This document shows positions 10,349 through 22,400 of a stretch of 64,000 nt of DNA, piece by piece. How positions within the stretch are numbered: the stretch's first letter is position 1; each line of letters begins with the position of its first letter. Location of the stretch: positions 8,322,552 to 8,386,551 of the forward strand of contig NC_054391.1 of assembly GCF_001625195.1 (NCBI RefSeq). Reading direction: 5' to 3'. The notes below the pieces were generated by a model. It was not told the DNA's origin, searched no databases, and worked only from the letters and a program-made list of their open reading frames with translations. The position numbers were made by a program, and so were the translations under genes. This stretch comes from Drechmeria coniospora (lineage: Eukaryota; Ascomycota; Sordariomycetes; Hypocreales; Ophiocordycipitaceae).

Positions 10349-12682
10349 ATGCCATCTGCAGGTGTAGAACCACCTGCAAAGAGGCGAAAATGGCAGAAAG
10401 ACGCCAACATGGTTACCATTGGAGGCAAGGCCTTCTCGCTGGAAGGGTATTTGGATCCAACGTCAAGGTCCGAACCTACTAAGGCTACCACGCTTCCGGA
10501 GACATTGGCAACGACGGCAGACGACAAGACGAAATGTTCCGCTCTTTCAGCAGAAAAGAAGTCCGACTCGCGTCCAAGAAAAGACGGTCGAACAGGCGAT
10601 CGGACTCGTGCACCAAAAATCGTTGCGGAGGATGCTGCCCTGCTCAAGTCACGTCAAGAGCTCCCCATCTGGCATCACCGCTCCGAAATCCAGGCTGCCC
10701 TGCGCAATCCCGACTGCAACGTCCTCGTCCTCGTCGGTGAGACTGGCTCCGGTAAGAGTACACAAGTTCCACAGTTCCTCTACCAAGAGTCGTGGTGCCG
10801 GCGTCGAAAGGCCAAGCCATCCGGGTCTCAGGACGAAGTGGCCGTTGGCGGAACTATTGCCATAACGCAGCCGAGACGTGTGGCCGCGACGACGTTAGCT
10901 CAGAGGGTGTCGCGGGAGGTCGGTACTCCACTAGGCAAGGGGAAGCCAGATGGCTTGGTGGGCTACTCAGTCCGCTTTGATCATGTCGTTCCTCGTGGAA
11001 CAAAGATCAAGTTCCTCACTGAGGGCACTCTGCTTCAAGAGCTTCTCCGGGACCCACAGCTGCGACAGTATAGTGCCGTAATTGTGGACGAAATTCACGA
11101 AAGAAGCCTTGACGTCGACCTCCTTGTCGGTTTCTTAAAGCAGATCCTGACCGACGGTTTTCACGGCCGGGGTGGTATTCCGCTCAAGGTGGTCATCATG
11201 AGCGCCACGGCAGATGTCGACGTTATTCGAAAGTTCTTTACCAACCCTCCCGGCTCGGACAACATGTCTGAACGCCTGCAAGTCGTTCGGATCAAGGGGC
11301 GTCAGTACCCTGTGGAAATCATGCATGAGCCACGGCCAGTTCCCGACATCCAAGATGCACTCATGAAACGGATCCTCAAGATTCATCTCGAAGAACCTCT
11401 TCCCGGTGATATTCTAGCTTTTTTCACAGGCCAGGAAGAGATCGAGTCTGCGCAAAAGTTGATCGAGGAACACGCCCAATCGTTGGCCTCCAACGTGCCC
11501 AAAATCAAGGTCTGCCCCTTGTACGGCCAATTGTCGATGGAAGGGCAGCGTGATGCATTCATGCCGGCCGGGGCTCCCTTCACGCGGAAGATTGTCCTCG
11601 CCACAAACATTGCCGAAACGTCGGTGACGGTCCCCGGCGTTCGATATGTCGTCGACTGCGGCAAAGCCAAGGTGAAGAAGTACCGGCCGCGACTGGGCAT
11701 GGAATCACTGTTAGCCACCGTCATCTCGAAGTCATCAGCCTTGCAGCGGTCTGGCCGAGCTGGCCGCGAAGGTCCCGGCAAGTGCTTCCGCCTATACTCC
11801 GAGAGCACGTTCGAGTCGTTCCAGGACTCGGATCTGCCTGAAATCCTACGAAGCGACGTCCTCAGTGCCGTCCTTACCATGAAGGCCCGTGGCGTGGGCG
11901 ACGTTCTATCCTTCCCTCTCATGGACACGCCCGACTCGGATTCCATCGAGAGGGCCCTCTTGCAACTTCACTACTTGGGTGCGCTTAGCGGCGACGGGGC
12001 AATCACGCTAGCTGGTGAGACGATGGCAAAATTGCCCATCCCTGCGCCGTACGGTGCCGTACTTCTGGCGGCGGCAAGGCCCGAGTTCGACTGTGTTGTC
12101 GAGGCAATCGACATCATCTCTTGCATCACATCAGGTGAGGACATATTCCTCCAGCTTCAATCGGAAGAGGCCCAGGAAGAGGTCGGGGCGTTGCGGAAAG
12201 AGATACAGAGGCGAGAGGGCGACATCATCACGTATCTCACGAGCATGCAACGATACACGGGAGAGAATGCGGATAGAAACGAGTGGTGCAAGCGGCTGAG
12301 GATGAACATGCGCAACATGAGGCAGGCGCTGAACATTCGAAGGCAGCTTCGAGGCATGTGCCTCAAGGAGAAGCTCTTGACAGGGCCACTACCGGCCGAC
12401 CCGCAACCATTTACGCCAATCGATCCCGTGAGGGCTGATATCATTGTCAAGTGCTTCATGCGAGGGTTTGGTTTGAAAACGGCGATGCTGGCTCCAGACG
12501 GCAGTTACGTCACAGTCCAAGGCAAGCACGTCGTTGCCATTCACCCTGCGAGTGTCCTGCACGGGCAAAAAAAGGAGGCCATCATGTTCCTCGAGCATGT
12601 GTTCACCAATAAGAACTACGCGAAGAGGGTGTCTGCCATTCGCGCCAACTGGATTGTGGAGGCGCTGGAGTCGAGATATTAA
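10349..12682 (+). CDS. DHR2: DEAH-box RNA helicase, DHR2-like
   Basis: Intronless ORF of 777 residues, close to the usual size of nucleolar Dhr2 (about 735 in yeast), which acts in 18S rRNA processing. Helicase motifs appear in order: I GETGSGKST (about 130), Ia TQPRRVAA, II DEIH (about 247), III SAT, then TNIAETSVT (V) and QRSGRAGR (VI, about 466). They are followed by the winged-helix, ratchet and OB-fold region typical of DEAH proteins. A basic N-terminus (PPAKRRKWQK) is consistent with nuclear targeting. The other close candidate is DHX33-like nomenclature for the same group. It converges on SDH7, 136 bp between stops. Confidence 0.85.
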   Translation: MPSAGVEPPAKRRKWQKDANMVTIGGKAFSLEGYLDPTSRSEPTKATTLPETLATTADDKTKCSALSAEKKSDSRPRKDGRTGDRTRAPKIVAEDAALLKSRQELPIWHHRSEIQAALRNPDCNVLVLVGETGSGKSTQVPQFLYQESWCRRRKAKPSGSQDEVAVGGTIAITQPRRVAATTLAQRVSREVGTPLGKGKPDGLVGYSVRFDHVVPRGTKIKFLTEGTLLQELLRDPQLRQYSAVIVDEIHERSLDVDLLVGFLKQILTDGFHGRGGIPLKVVIMSATADVDVIRKFFTNPPGSDNMSERLQVVRIKGRQYPVEIMHEPRPVPDIQDALMKRILKIHLEEPLPGDILAFFTGQEEIESAQKLIEEHAQSLASNVPKIKVCPLYGQLSMEGQRDAFMPAGAPFTRKIVLATNIAETSVTVPGVRYVVDCGKAKVKKYRPRLGMESLLATVISKSSALQRSGRAGREGPGKCFRLYSESTFESFQDSDLPEILRSDVLSAVLTMKARGVGDVLSFPLMDTPDSDSIERALLQLHYLGALSGDGAITLAGETMAKLPIPAPYGAVLLAAARPEFDCVVEAIDIISCITSGEDIFLQLQSEEAQEEVGALRKEIQRREGDIITYLTSMQRYTGENADRNEWCKRLRMNMRNMRQALNIRRQLRGMCLKEKLLTGPLPADPQPFTPIDPVRADIIVKCFMRGFGLKTAMLAPDGSYVTVQGKHVVAIHPASVLHGQKKEAIMFLEHVFTNKNYAKRVSAIRANWIVEALESRY

Positions 12683-12818
12683 ATGCCGATAGCATAGAGG
12701 CGCTTCGCTTTAACCGATGATGCTTTGCGTGATTGCTTCGAGGTTTATGCGAATGCGAGACTCGGATGAGGGCACCGCGGCCAAGCTGGTGGAGCTTGAA
12801 ATCGTGCATAGGCGACCT

Positions 12819-13367
12819 TTAGTCAGAATGGCCGCTCCGTTGATGTTGTCGCACCGCCTGCATCAGCTCATAGAGTTGGTGGATCTGTTCATCTGTTTCC
12901 ACACGTACGTCGAGTCAGAACGACGTCGTCTTGAGATTTGCTTGCCTGAGGCGGGTGAGGCCTACCGCTCATGTTCTGGAGCTTTCCCTCTTCGAGCTTG
13001 TCGCCGGCCCACGAGTCTCCTTCGATCTTTTGGGCATACAGCTGCCACTCGGTGAGGAAGCCAATCTGATGGGGGATTTGAACTGGTGGTTAGCGTCTTG
13101 AGGCGATACCTGGAAACGAGACTTGCAAAATAAGATATCTCCTCGGCCATCTCATACCAAGTGTGCTGGGTTGCTGATCTTTCGACCAGCCCTAAACTCG
13201 GCCTTCACATACTCGTCTCCAAGAACGCGCATGTCGGCAGGTAGATGCTTCCGATGTGCACGGAAAAGTCTCCGGTAGAGAGGTATTGGTGGTAGTAGAG
13301 CGGTGGCATCTGGTCGAGTGCCTGTTGGCACGATTTCGGATACCAGCCGGACGAGTGTCGGCCTCAT
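12819..13367 (-). CDS. SDH7: succinate dehydrogenase assembly factor 3 (SDHAF3/ACN9), three exons
   Basis: Mitochondrial LYR-family chaperone that helps mature the Fe-S subunit of complex II. Exons are 13367-13158, 13065-12966 and 12892-12819; introns are 92 and 73 nt with GT-AG borders; the product is 127 residues. Frames join exactly (phase 0, then phase 1). An LYR motif lies at residues 30-32 (PLYRRLFRAHRKHLP), followed by MRVLGDEYVKAEFR, the family hallmark. Exon 2 reads IGFLTEWQLYAQKIEGDSW and exon 3 DEQIHQLYELMQAV. An N-terminal extension of about 20 residues may be the targeting peptide. No single ORF shows this gene, so it is easily missed. Confidence 0.9.
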
Positions 13368-14243
13368 AGCGTGGTGAAGAGGTCACACCTACTGACGAAA
13401 CTGGGATGTGACTGGTACTGATTTTGCAGATAAATCACTCCATGGAAGTGTGACTTGGTGCCGCCCTCTGGACGCAACCGAAACGGGATTTTCGAGAAGA
13501 TCGGATGTAGGTTCGATTTTAAGGGATCGTGGTGACAATGGGAATCAAGCCTGGGTGATTATGTTATCTTGGCATATATGTAAGCGTGCGAAAGGTTGAA
13601 CACTGACACCATATTAAGTACAAGTACATGTATACGGAGCATATACGGAGTATTAGTTTCGTATCGTTTTCGGGATTTTGGTTCATAATCAGTATTAATA
13701 CTTGCTCGACTAATCTTAAATCAGACAAATATTCAGAAAAAGGATAAAATAAATATACACGAATGGCTAGTATATAATAACAATGAAAACTTATTGAGTA
13801 GTAAGTTTACTTGTACAATTGAGATTAGCATATGAAGTAACGGACTGTTAGTGATTTTGCATACTCCGTACGATGTTATTCCGCTGCTCTGTAAGTACGG
13901 AGTACTTTGAACATAATTCAACTCATGGTTTTTTTTACTCATAATATATAAGTCTAGGCCCATTCGAGAGTGGCCGGAACAAAAAATACATATGGTTTTA
14001 ACAACAGCATCAAAATGCATTATTTACTCAAGCAAGCCAAAAATATTTGAATCAACCCGAGGTGGTAGAGGCTAGATTACTTGGCACGTGGGAGAGGTAT
14101 TCAGTAAAGGCCATTTTTTTCTTTGTTCTACATACTTACAGCTACTACTTGTTCCTACATTCATAGCTAGCACTGGTGCATTTTGCTGTTTGGAGAGCCC
14201 AAGGTCGTGATGAACATACGGCAGGCTGTCCGTAGCTACTGCT
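13368..14243. other. intergenic, partly AT-rich, with TACGGAGTA motifs
   Basis: AT-rich from about 13610 to 14060. TACGGAGTA/TACTCCGTA elements lie near 13634-13652, 13862 and 13895. No gene is supported. Confidence 0.4.
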
Positions 14244-14555
14244 CTACGTCGAACCCATCCTCTCTTCCATGCTCCTCCAGTGGATGACGGGTCGGGGCTC
14301 GAGCATGCTCAACCCACGGGCGAAACTTCTCCGCTCTTCCTCCAGGCTGACTATGGATGGCTGGCGGATGATGATGCTGTCGATGCTGCACCCTTCGGGT
14401 GATGGCAACGAGACAGTAGCGGACGAACAGGACGGGATCCGTGAAGGGGTTCCTGATGAGCTGTGCGATTTCCCAGCCGACCTCCTGCTTGCACCCGATG
14501 ACGGCTGTGCTGCAGCGGGGAGGGGTTGGCAACGCGACGAAGAGGGTGCTGCCAT
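14244..14555 (-). CDS. possible small hypothetical protein (low confidence)
   Basis: Frame of 103 residues from an ATG at 14555. The first half is Ser/Pro-rich and low in complexity. The C-terminal third (SIVSLEEERRSFARGLSMLE then PRPVIHWRSMEERMG) looks like conserved protein: acidic-basic helix, then an aromatic motif. No family is recognised. An overlapping frame on the same strand (14236-14574) is also open, so coding status is unsettled, and the true gene may have further 5' exons. Confidence 0.3.
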   Translation of the reverse strand: MAAPSSSRCQPLPAAAQPSSGASRRSAGKSHSSSGTPSRIPSCSSATVSLPSPEGCSIDSIIIRQPSIVSLEEERRSFARGLSMLEPRPVIHWRSMEERMGST

Positions 14556-16408
14556 GGTCGTGTCTGTGCAGCACCTAGATGCTGCGTCGAGGCGAGGAAA
14601 CGGAAGGAGGAGCGGAACAATAAGATGTACGAATTCAAGATTGACAACCTTCTGCAGTGGCACCTGGCTACGCTCTGTTCGGTAGAAGCAGAGAATCAAC
14701 GGAGCATGTAGTAGGTAGTCCTTGCTTGGCATATATTTGCAAACAGTTTCGTCCGAGGGTGTGTAAGGTTGACGGGGCAGGGGAACTCCTCCGCGGCATG
14801 AACGATGATGACGCTGCCGAGTGCAATATATATCTAGGCTCTTGCACGGTAGGTTGGCACCAGGGGCGTTGTTAACTCGGAACGAATGCTGGCGGCGTGG
14901 GCGATTCATCGACCTGGGAAGCAAGCAATTTCGCAACAAGCATCATGGGTACTCCAGAAACGAACGTACGTCATACACCTATAGGTACGTCAGTCAATGC
15001 AAGGCAACCGGCGATGGACGGAATGAGAACGCTGCCTCTCAACCGATGGACGGATGCATGGAACGGCGGCAGCATCAGGTTGGGAATGGTTGTGTATGGG
15101 AAGGACAGGCTTCTCCGTCCCGTTGCCGCTGGCATTAACTTGTAACGAACACCTGACCCCTCCTCGACGACAGGTGCAAGCGCGATCCGAGTCGGTCAAG
15201 AGCGCTAAATGGTTTAGTAGGTGCTGGGCCGGTACCTGCGACCAAAGTAATCGATTCAAGGGGAAATTGTCGACATTTACTATACCTAGATGGACATTAT
15301 TCTTCCATTTTCTGGAACCTGTTCGATGCCGAGAATGATGCAGGGGACGGGAGAGGGAACCTCGCTTCTCCCCGCCGTTTCATCATCGTCCCTCTCGATC
15401 CAACGATCGATCCATCTCACAGATCCCTCGCTGAATAGTTTCTCTTCCATTGATTGACACCGCCGCCGCCGCCTGATCTCATTTGCTTCGAGCTTCGTTT
15501 CCTGCGTCTCGACAACCAAAATCCTCGGTCAGCCGCCTCCAGGTCAGGCAGGGTATCATCTGCCATTTCCGGTTTCCTCGAGCAAAACGGTCAGCAGTAA
15601 GCAGTATGGATCGCGTCAAGTTCATGAGCCCTCCTTGGTTTCACCTATTTCGAAACAACAGTGGGGGGGGGCCCTGACGACTCTCCCCAGACAGCAGACG
15701 CTAGACCATCCCGCCCCCCCCCCCCCAAAAAAAAACCGACGACATGCGCCAACCGCCGTCTGCGACTCCGCTACCGCTTCCGCTGCCTCCGCCCTCCCCC
15801 GCGTTGAAACGCTGCGCCTGTTGCCAACTGCTGCGCGCTGCGCTGCAGCAAAACTTCGCGACGAGTCGTCCCTCGAGGCCATGCCTTTGACTTGAATAGG
15901 CCGACGAGATGGCCAACGGAACGCAGTTGCGACACACATGCAACATGCAACGTCCTTGCCGGTACGTACGCCTTCCCAACTGCCATCCACGTCCTTCATG
16001 CCATCTGTCCAGCGAATCGGTCCATTCCCAGCCGCGGCTTAACTGGCATGTCACCAAGCTCGCTCGACATGGAAAATCCACCCTCGGCACACTCGCAGTC
16101 GAGGTATTTTCGCTTCTCGTACGCCATTCCGTGAGAATGCACCGTTCCATCAAAACCTAGGTATATACATGTGCCCGTGTCAAACTGTGCCTGTGCCCCC
16201 TCCATGCTTGGAGTGGAAGAACCGAAACTCCGCGCTAGCCGTATGCTGCATCTGCAATGTCGATGAAGCAGCACAAGTGCCATCCTTTCCTCTCCACCCG
16301 ACTCATGCTCCATTCCCGCTGCCCACTCTCGTATGCGTGTGCTCTCTCGGCCCGGCACCAGTCATCCCCACCTGCCGGCTGCACCTGTGGACGAAATTTC
16401 GCACCGCG
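14556..16408. other. intergenic spacer, low-complexity tracts, downstream of CCH1
   Basis: No recognisable gene. Contains a G run at 15662 and a C run followed by an A run at 15711-15735, which make short ORFs unreliable. Several ORFs of 60-150 codons overlap on both strands without family resemblance. Confidence 0.4.
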
Positions 16409-19400
16409 TCACACGGGGTCCCTGTGGTGGTGCGTGCCCCCTTCTGACTTCGGTAGCGTCGCGTCGTCCTGCGTGCTCACCCACACGGAGTCGCCCAGCA
16501 GCAAGTCACCCGCTTGCGTTGGGCCGACGATGGCCTCCGTCCGGCTGCTGTCTTGCCGCGAGCTCGACCCCTGGTCCTCCGGCTCGTACAGCTCGAAACT
16601 GAAGCCCAACTTCGTCTCCTGCCGCGACGACAAGGCAGGTCCCGAAGACGGGGGACTGCTGAGCGGATGGTCGCTTGATCCAGCGGCATGTGCCACATCC
16701 GTCGAGAGGCTCGTCGTCGGTCCCGGACCCGCGCCGCCCTCACCCGCGCCGCCCTCGCCCACGCCGAGGTGCGTCCACCGAGCCACCGATCCCTCGTCGG
16801 GCTTGAACGACCTGCTTCCGTCAAATCGGCCGTCCTCGTTCCCGTCCTCGTTTATCAGGATTTCCGGGATCGACAGCCTCGGGTCGGCGACAGACTGGGA
16901 TGCTCGCTTCGCTTCCATATGTCGTTTGAACTGTCTCGACCAATACCTACGCCGTTGTCCAGTCAGCCTCGCCTTTCTGGGAACCTTGCTTCCATCGTGG
17001 GCACTTACAGCGTGTCAAAAAACCCCTGAACCACCTTGCGACGGATCTCCTCATCCACCCTCTGGAGTCTAGCTCGACGCCTCAAAAACTCCTCCAGCCT
17101 GCGGGGGAAGCGCATGTCAGCCTGTCTGCATCGTCTTCGTCAAGGAGGCAGGCAAAAACTTACTTGAGACTCTTGTTGTCGTTGATGATGTTGTAGTGCG
17201 CAAGAATCATCAAAACGTCGGTGAAGGCGATGCCCTTGTCCGGATCGGCCGACACCAAGACCTCGCCGAAGAAGACTTTGAATCGCCTGCGCTGCTCCTG
17301 GATCTTTTTGACATCCAAAAGCGCCAGCCGCCGATTGAGCTTGTCCAGGTCAACTTCGCCAGCTCCGCTCGCCGTCGAGACGGACAGGTGGCGCGATGAC
17401 CGCCGGTCGTTCCTCACGTCTTCGAGGATCTGCCGCACCGAGTCCTCCGGTTGATATATTCGCATCTGAAAGACGCCCGACAGTTCCCCGAGCAGTCGAG
17501 GGAACGCTTCCTTGGTGATGAAGCCCGTGCCGGCCGGGTCCACGCTCCGCCACGCCTCCTTGAACCGGCGAATCTCGTCTCTGTCCACGGCGGACGTGCC
17601 GCTGGATCGCTGGTAGACGTAGCTGAAACTCTCGTATATGAGGGACACGAAGAGGTTGACGAAAATGTACATGCTCAGAATGTTCCACGCCACGAAGAGA
17701 AAACGAGCCCATGGCTTGCTGCCGCAGTCGCTGTAGAAAAATATGGCTTCGTCCACGCACATTGGGGGCTCAATCCCGGCGTAGTCTTCCATGATTTGAT
17801 TCCATCCTTCGCCGAGGCTCATTCGAAATAGCAGGATGAGTGCCTTGGGTACGCTGCGGAAGTTGAGATTGTTCGTCTCGTTCCCCCCGAACCGCGTGAG
17901 GCTGAAAGCTTGCGTCAGGGCGATAGCGAAGACGAGAAAGAGCACTAGCCAGGTCGCTAGCAAGTTGCCGATGACCGGCAGGCTGGCTGCGGCCGTCTTG
18001 AACAGCTGATCCAAGGCGTCGTTGCGCGGGATCACAAGCAGCACGATCGCGACGAGGAAAAACTTGTGCAGCTGCACGTACGTGTCCGCTCTGGTGTCCG
18101 CAATCAGCAATGCCACTGTCGTGATGAATGCTCCGCACACGGTGACCAGGGAATAGACATCCCAGGAGCTCCGTCGAAAGCGTGTCCAGCCGAGGCCACT
18201 AATTCGTATGGCGATATTGGCCAGGTAGACGAGGATGAAGAGCAGGAAGACCACTTCGCGCGTCCGCGTCCACCACATAGGCTCCGAGCTAAACTCGGCC
18301 ACCAGCAGCAGCAGGTGAAGGACCAGCACGACGGTAACGGATTGATACCAAATCCCTCGTTTTTCAATCGCTCGCTTGTGGCACCACTTCTTCCATCCCT
18401 TTTCGCTCACATTGTACGAGCTTTTCGACGGCGAGATGTGACGCAGGAGTTTCCGTAGCTCGAGCCAAGCCCGTTGCTCAGCCGTGAGATATGCGACACC
18501 TGTCTGTTCCGTGTAGTTTCTCATGAAAACCGAGATGAAGAGAGTGAGGATGAAGACAGTCGCGAGGAGGTTGAAGGCGACGAAAAATAGAGCGTTGCCC
18601 TGGGCGGCGAGATCCTGAGGTTGTTGCCCCCGCCCCACGATGGCCTGAGCCGCAAAAGACACATCGATCCACCCTTCTTGGCTCACGATTTGAAACAGAG
18701 TGAAGAGAGAGGATCCAAAATCGTCAAAGTTGAAATAGGGATTCGACGCCACTCGCGGTGCCAACATTGGCCAATCTGCGCTGAATGGGGAGCTGCCATA
18801 CTCCCCAAAGCAACCGTTGAGGGAAGTCATGTTGTTGGAATCGTTGCACGACACCATCAACCCGTTGAACAGATTCAGACCGTAGATGGCGAAAGGTATC
18901 AGAAGAGAGAGCGAGATAAAGGCCGCCTGGTTTGCCTGTTAGTATGGACGCGATTGGCAGTGGAGCCCATGGGAGACCTTGTATGCACTTACCCCCAAAA
19001 GCTTCCACCATCCGGCAATGATGAGGGAGTGGAAGGTATCCATGGCACTGTCGCTCACGTTGAGAAGACGCAAGGCTCTCAGGGCTTTGAACGCGCCTAA
19101 TGCCCGCGATATAGCACCGTCGTTGACGAGGAGAGTGATGACGTTGATCCATAGGGTCACCAGGACAACACCATCCATGATGCCCCATGAACTTCGGAGA
19201 TATGCATTCGGCGTCCAGATAAGCCCATCCGCAATCGCCTTGATGCCCGCTTCAATGGTGAACACCAGAGCGAATGCCAGATCCGTCCAGACGTACCAGT
19301 TATAAAGATTGTCTGGGTGCCCCTCCTTGTACTCTTTTTGGTATAATGGCGTGACCACACAAGCCAAGATGACCATGGCCACCACCACGGCGTAGACGAA

Positions 19401-22400
19401 AGCCGAGAACGCATACCACGCAAACTTGTTGGGCTCCACGCCATCAAACCTCTCGATCCCCCTGGCAGGGCCCACCAGTCTTTGACATAAGCGTCGTATG
19501 GGATCGGTTGGGGGGAAGATGTACAGCGAATGGTTGTACCTCGGGTGGCGAGCCAAATACTCTCGTTGCGCTTTCCGACGGGCAGAGGTTGCCGAGACGG
19601 CTTGGCGAGCCATCTGACGCGGATCAAGGGTGTCGGTCGGACCGTCAAAGCGGATGTTCGAGTAGAATGGGTTGGGCTCCTCTCTCTTTCGGTGGACAAA
19701 CTTGCCAGATATTCTCGATAAGAACCCGGGCTTCACATCGGCTCCAAACAGTGCCGTGGCGCTCCTTGGAGGTATAACCCTCTTTCCTCCGTGATATTGG
19801 ATGGGTCCGGTTGAGTCGTCATCGAGGAAGTCACGAACAACGGCGTCTTTGAGAAGCATCTCCATCATCGCGGGGCCATAGTCGAGTGGATCCTTCTTTC
19901 GCCGGGATCTTCCGAGGCTGAAGATCGTGGACAGGGCCAGGTTGCTCGACGTATGGCCCAGTTCCTTTCGCTGAAGGAAGGTCTTCACTTGTTCCAGACG
20001 CTTCTCGTCCTCCGAGACGTCAAAGTTTTCCTGGATAACCGCAATGAACATGTTCACTAGAATGAAGAATGAGAGTATGAACCAGCCGATCAGGAACACG
20101 CTGCCAATCCATGCCGTGTTGAGCGTCACCGTGTAGGAGGTGACGGTGTACAGGATATCAGTCCAGTTCTCGCTCGAAAGGATCTGATACATGCCGAGAA
20201 ATGAGTTATAAATTGTGAAGAATGAAGTGCGTTTCAGCTTGCCACTGTCATCGTGAACTGGAATCTCGCCTCTGAAAAGCTGTGCTGCAAATATGGCAAC
20301 GAGAAGCGTCATCAAGAAGACGAACAACATCAGGTTGGCAATACCCGCAGCATTCCCGAGCACGAGGAGGATGAGCTTTCGTGTGACTGGAATTGCCAGC
20401 ACAACCCTGTACACCCGGACGATTTGGAAAACGGTGAGCCACGGATAGGACGGCGAGTATCGGATGGGTGGGATCAGGATGATGGTCGTCACAAGCGCCA
20501 GGAAGAGATCAAAAATGTTGCGCCAGCTGCGGTGGAACCCATGCCAGTTGGCAGCGATGCGAATGATAATCTCTATGTCCAAGGCAATGGTGACTGTCAC
20601 TTCAGCCATGTTGATAAATGTCTCGCGAGACTGCGACATCCGGGCGCTGCGAAAGGCCTGGCAGAGCAGCCCAAAGGTAATGACGAACACCCACAATATC
20701 GACGTCTTGTCATACAGCTGCTGCAGCTTCGACGGGTTGCGCGAACGTGCCTCTGGAATATCCTGCACGAACGGCTCAGGATCCGCCGTGAAGGCGCTTG
20801 ACTTGCTCTCCTCGCGGATGACTTGGAAGGAGGACGTGATGACGGCAATCAAGAGGTTTGTTAGCCAAAGGAGCATGATCATGATGCCGGCCGCAAAGAA
20901 CAGAGCGGCCAGCACGTAGTCCGATCCCATTGTGTAATACATGAGATCCGTGAAGGTGTTTGCGCTCATGATGACAAACACCAGCTCAAGGGAATGAAAA
21001 ATGTTGTCAAAGTTGACCGTGTTGTTGAAGGGACTTTTCTGCTCGAGGCAGATGGAGCCACGCGGACATATGAACCCTTTGCCGTCTGATGTTCCATTGA
21101 TAAGGCCATCCAGCGAGCCAGGGGTGCCGAATTTCATCCAAGGCATCGTGCTACCGGTGAAATTATCCAGGTAGCCACCGCAAAATTGCATTTCGTTCGT
21201 ATACGAAGCGGAGAGATCCATGGGGCGTAACGGATCCAACCAAACGCATTGCCGGCTTAAGCTTGATTTGAAGCTCTGCAGCCCAATGATTGCAAACAGC
21301 AACCAGAAGAAACCGATGAGGAAGCCGACTCGGACAAGTAAAGGGGCAGCTTTCTTTAGGCTCCTCAGGATAATCTGCAAACAGCATGTTAGCCACACGA
21401 CAGGGGCAACCCACCTGGAATTAATATATCGACTCACCGCCGTTCCGTTCGTGATTGCCAACAGTCGCAGGATGCGTAGACAGCTAAGCATCCTGAATAC
21501 ATACACATGATGTCTATGCTCAAGCCCAGTGATGCCCAGGGCAAACGCAATCCAATACGAGAGAACTGCTACAAAATCTAGGCGGTTGAACGAGTGCCTC
21601 AAGAAGGCGCGCCGGGCAAGCTGAAATCGTTGCTGTTCTTCCAGCGTGTCTGGCAATTCTTGCTGCCCAGGCAGAATTGTCGAGAATGAGCGAGCTAGGG
21701 CGGATTGTGCGGTGAACGCCGGTCGTCCACCCTTGACCGACTCCCCTGGCCCAGGCTGGAAAATTGCCCTGTACTGATCCGTAATGGCAGCTCGGATTCC
21801 TTTCTTCCTATCAATAGTGCTGTACTCGGGAGCGTTGAGGACAAACCCCGACACGATGATGCGCGCAACAAGCTCGAGGGTGAAGATGATGAATAGCCCA
21901 AGCAGGATCCAATCAATCACCTTCGTGCCCCATTTTTCAGGGCGACCGTTGCCGACGGTGAAGACGTTGGGAGCTGACTCGACGACCAGCAAGATTGTCT
22001 GCAGGACAATGAGAAGAAGAATGACAGGTTCAGTGTAGGGATTGACCAGAGCATCACACAGGAACAGCCGAACACGACTTTGAGGAGAAAATATTCCAAG
22101 AGTTCGGCCTTTCAAGGGAGAGGGGCGTGATCCGCTCGGGAGCACCAGCTGGTCAAACTGACTTACGCCAGCGGACTTCTCCATGGCGGGCTGCTGCGCC
22201 TGTGGCGTATAGGAAGCATTGCCCAGCACCGACAAAACAGGGTTTCGATCGCGGTCGCTTTCGGAGATCCGAGGGGAGCGCGTTTCGTGACGAGATGCTC
22301 GCTGGTTCATGACTTCGCTCTCGCCGGTGATATTGACCACACGCTGCGACATGGCCCGCACGATGGACCCGGCTCGTTGCAGAGCTCCGGCCGCCGAGGG

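Noticed and set aside
15622..16153. Overlapping ORFs around 15.6-16.2 kb on both strands
   Set aside because: They depend on G/C homopolymer runs for their frame and show no protein-like conservation.
16257..17072. Plus-strand 271-residue ORF
   Set aside because: It is antisense to the last exons of CCH1, which are well supported by splice phase and homology.
18724..19188. Minus-strand ORF bridging the CCH1 exon 2/3 junction
   Set aside because: It reads through the 57-nt intron in the wrong frame; the spliced frame restores a transmembrane segment.
22118..22176. Candidate extra intron in CCH1 (donor GTAAGT after KSAG)
   Set aside because: The only acceptor gives 58 nt and breaks the frame into the conserved LGIFSPQSRVRL, so the unspliced reading was kept.
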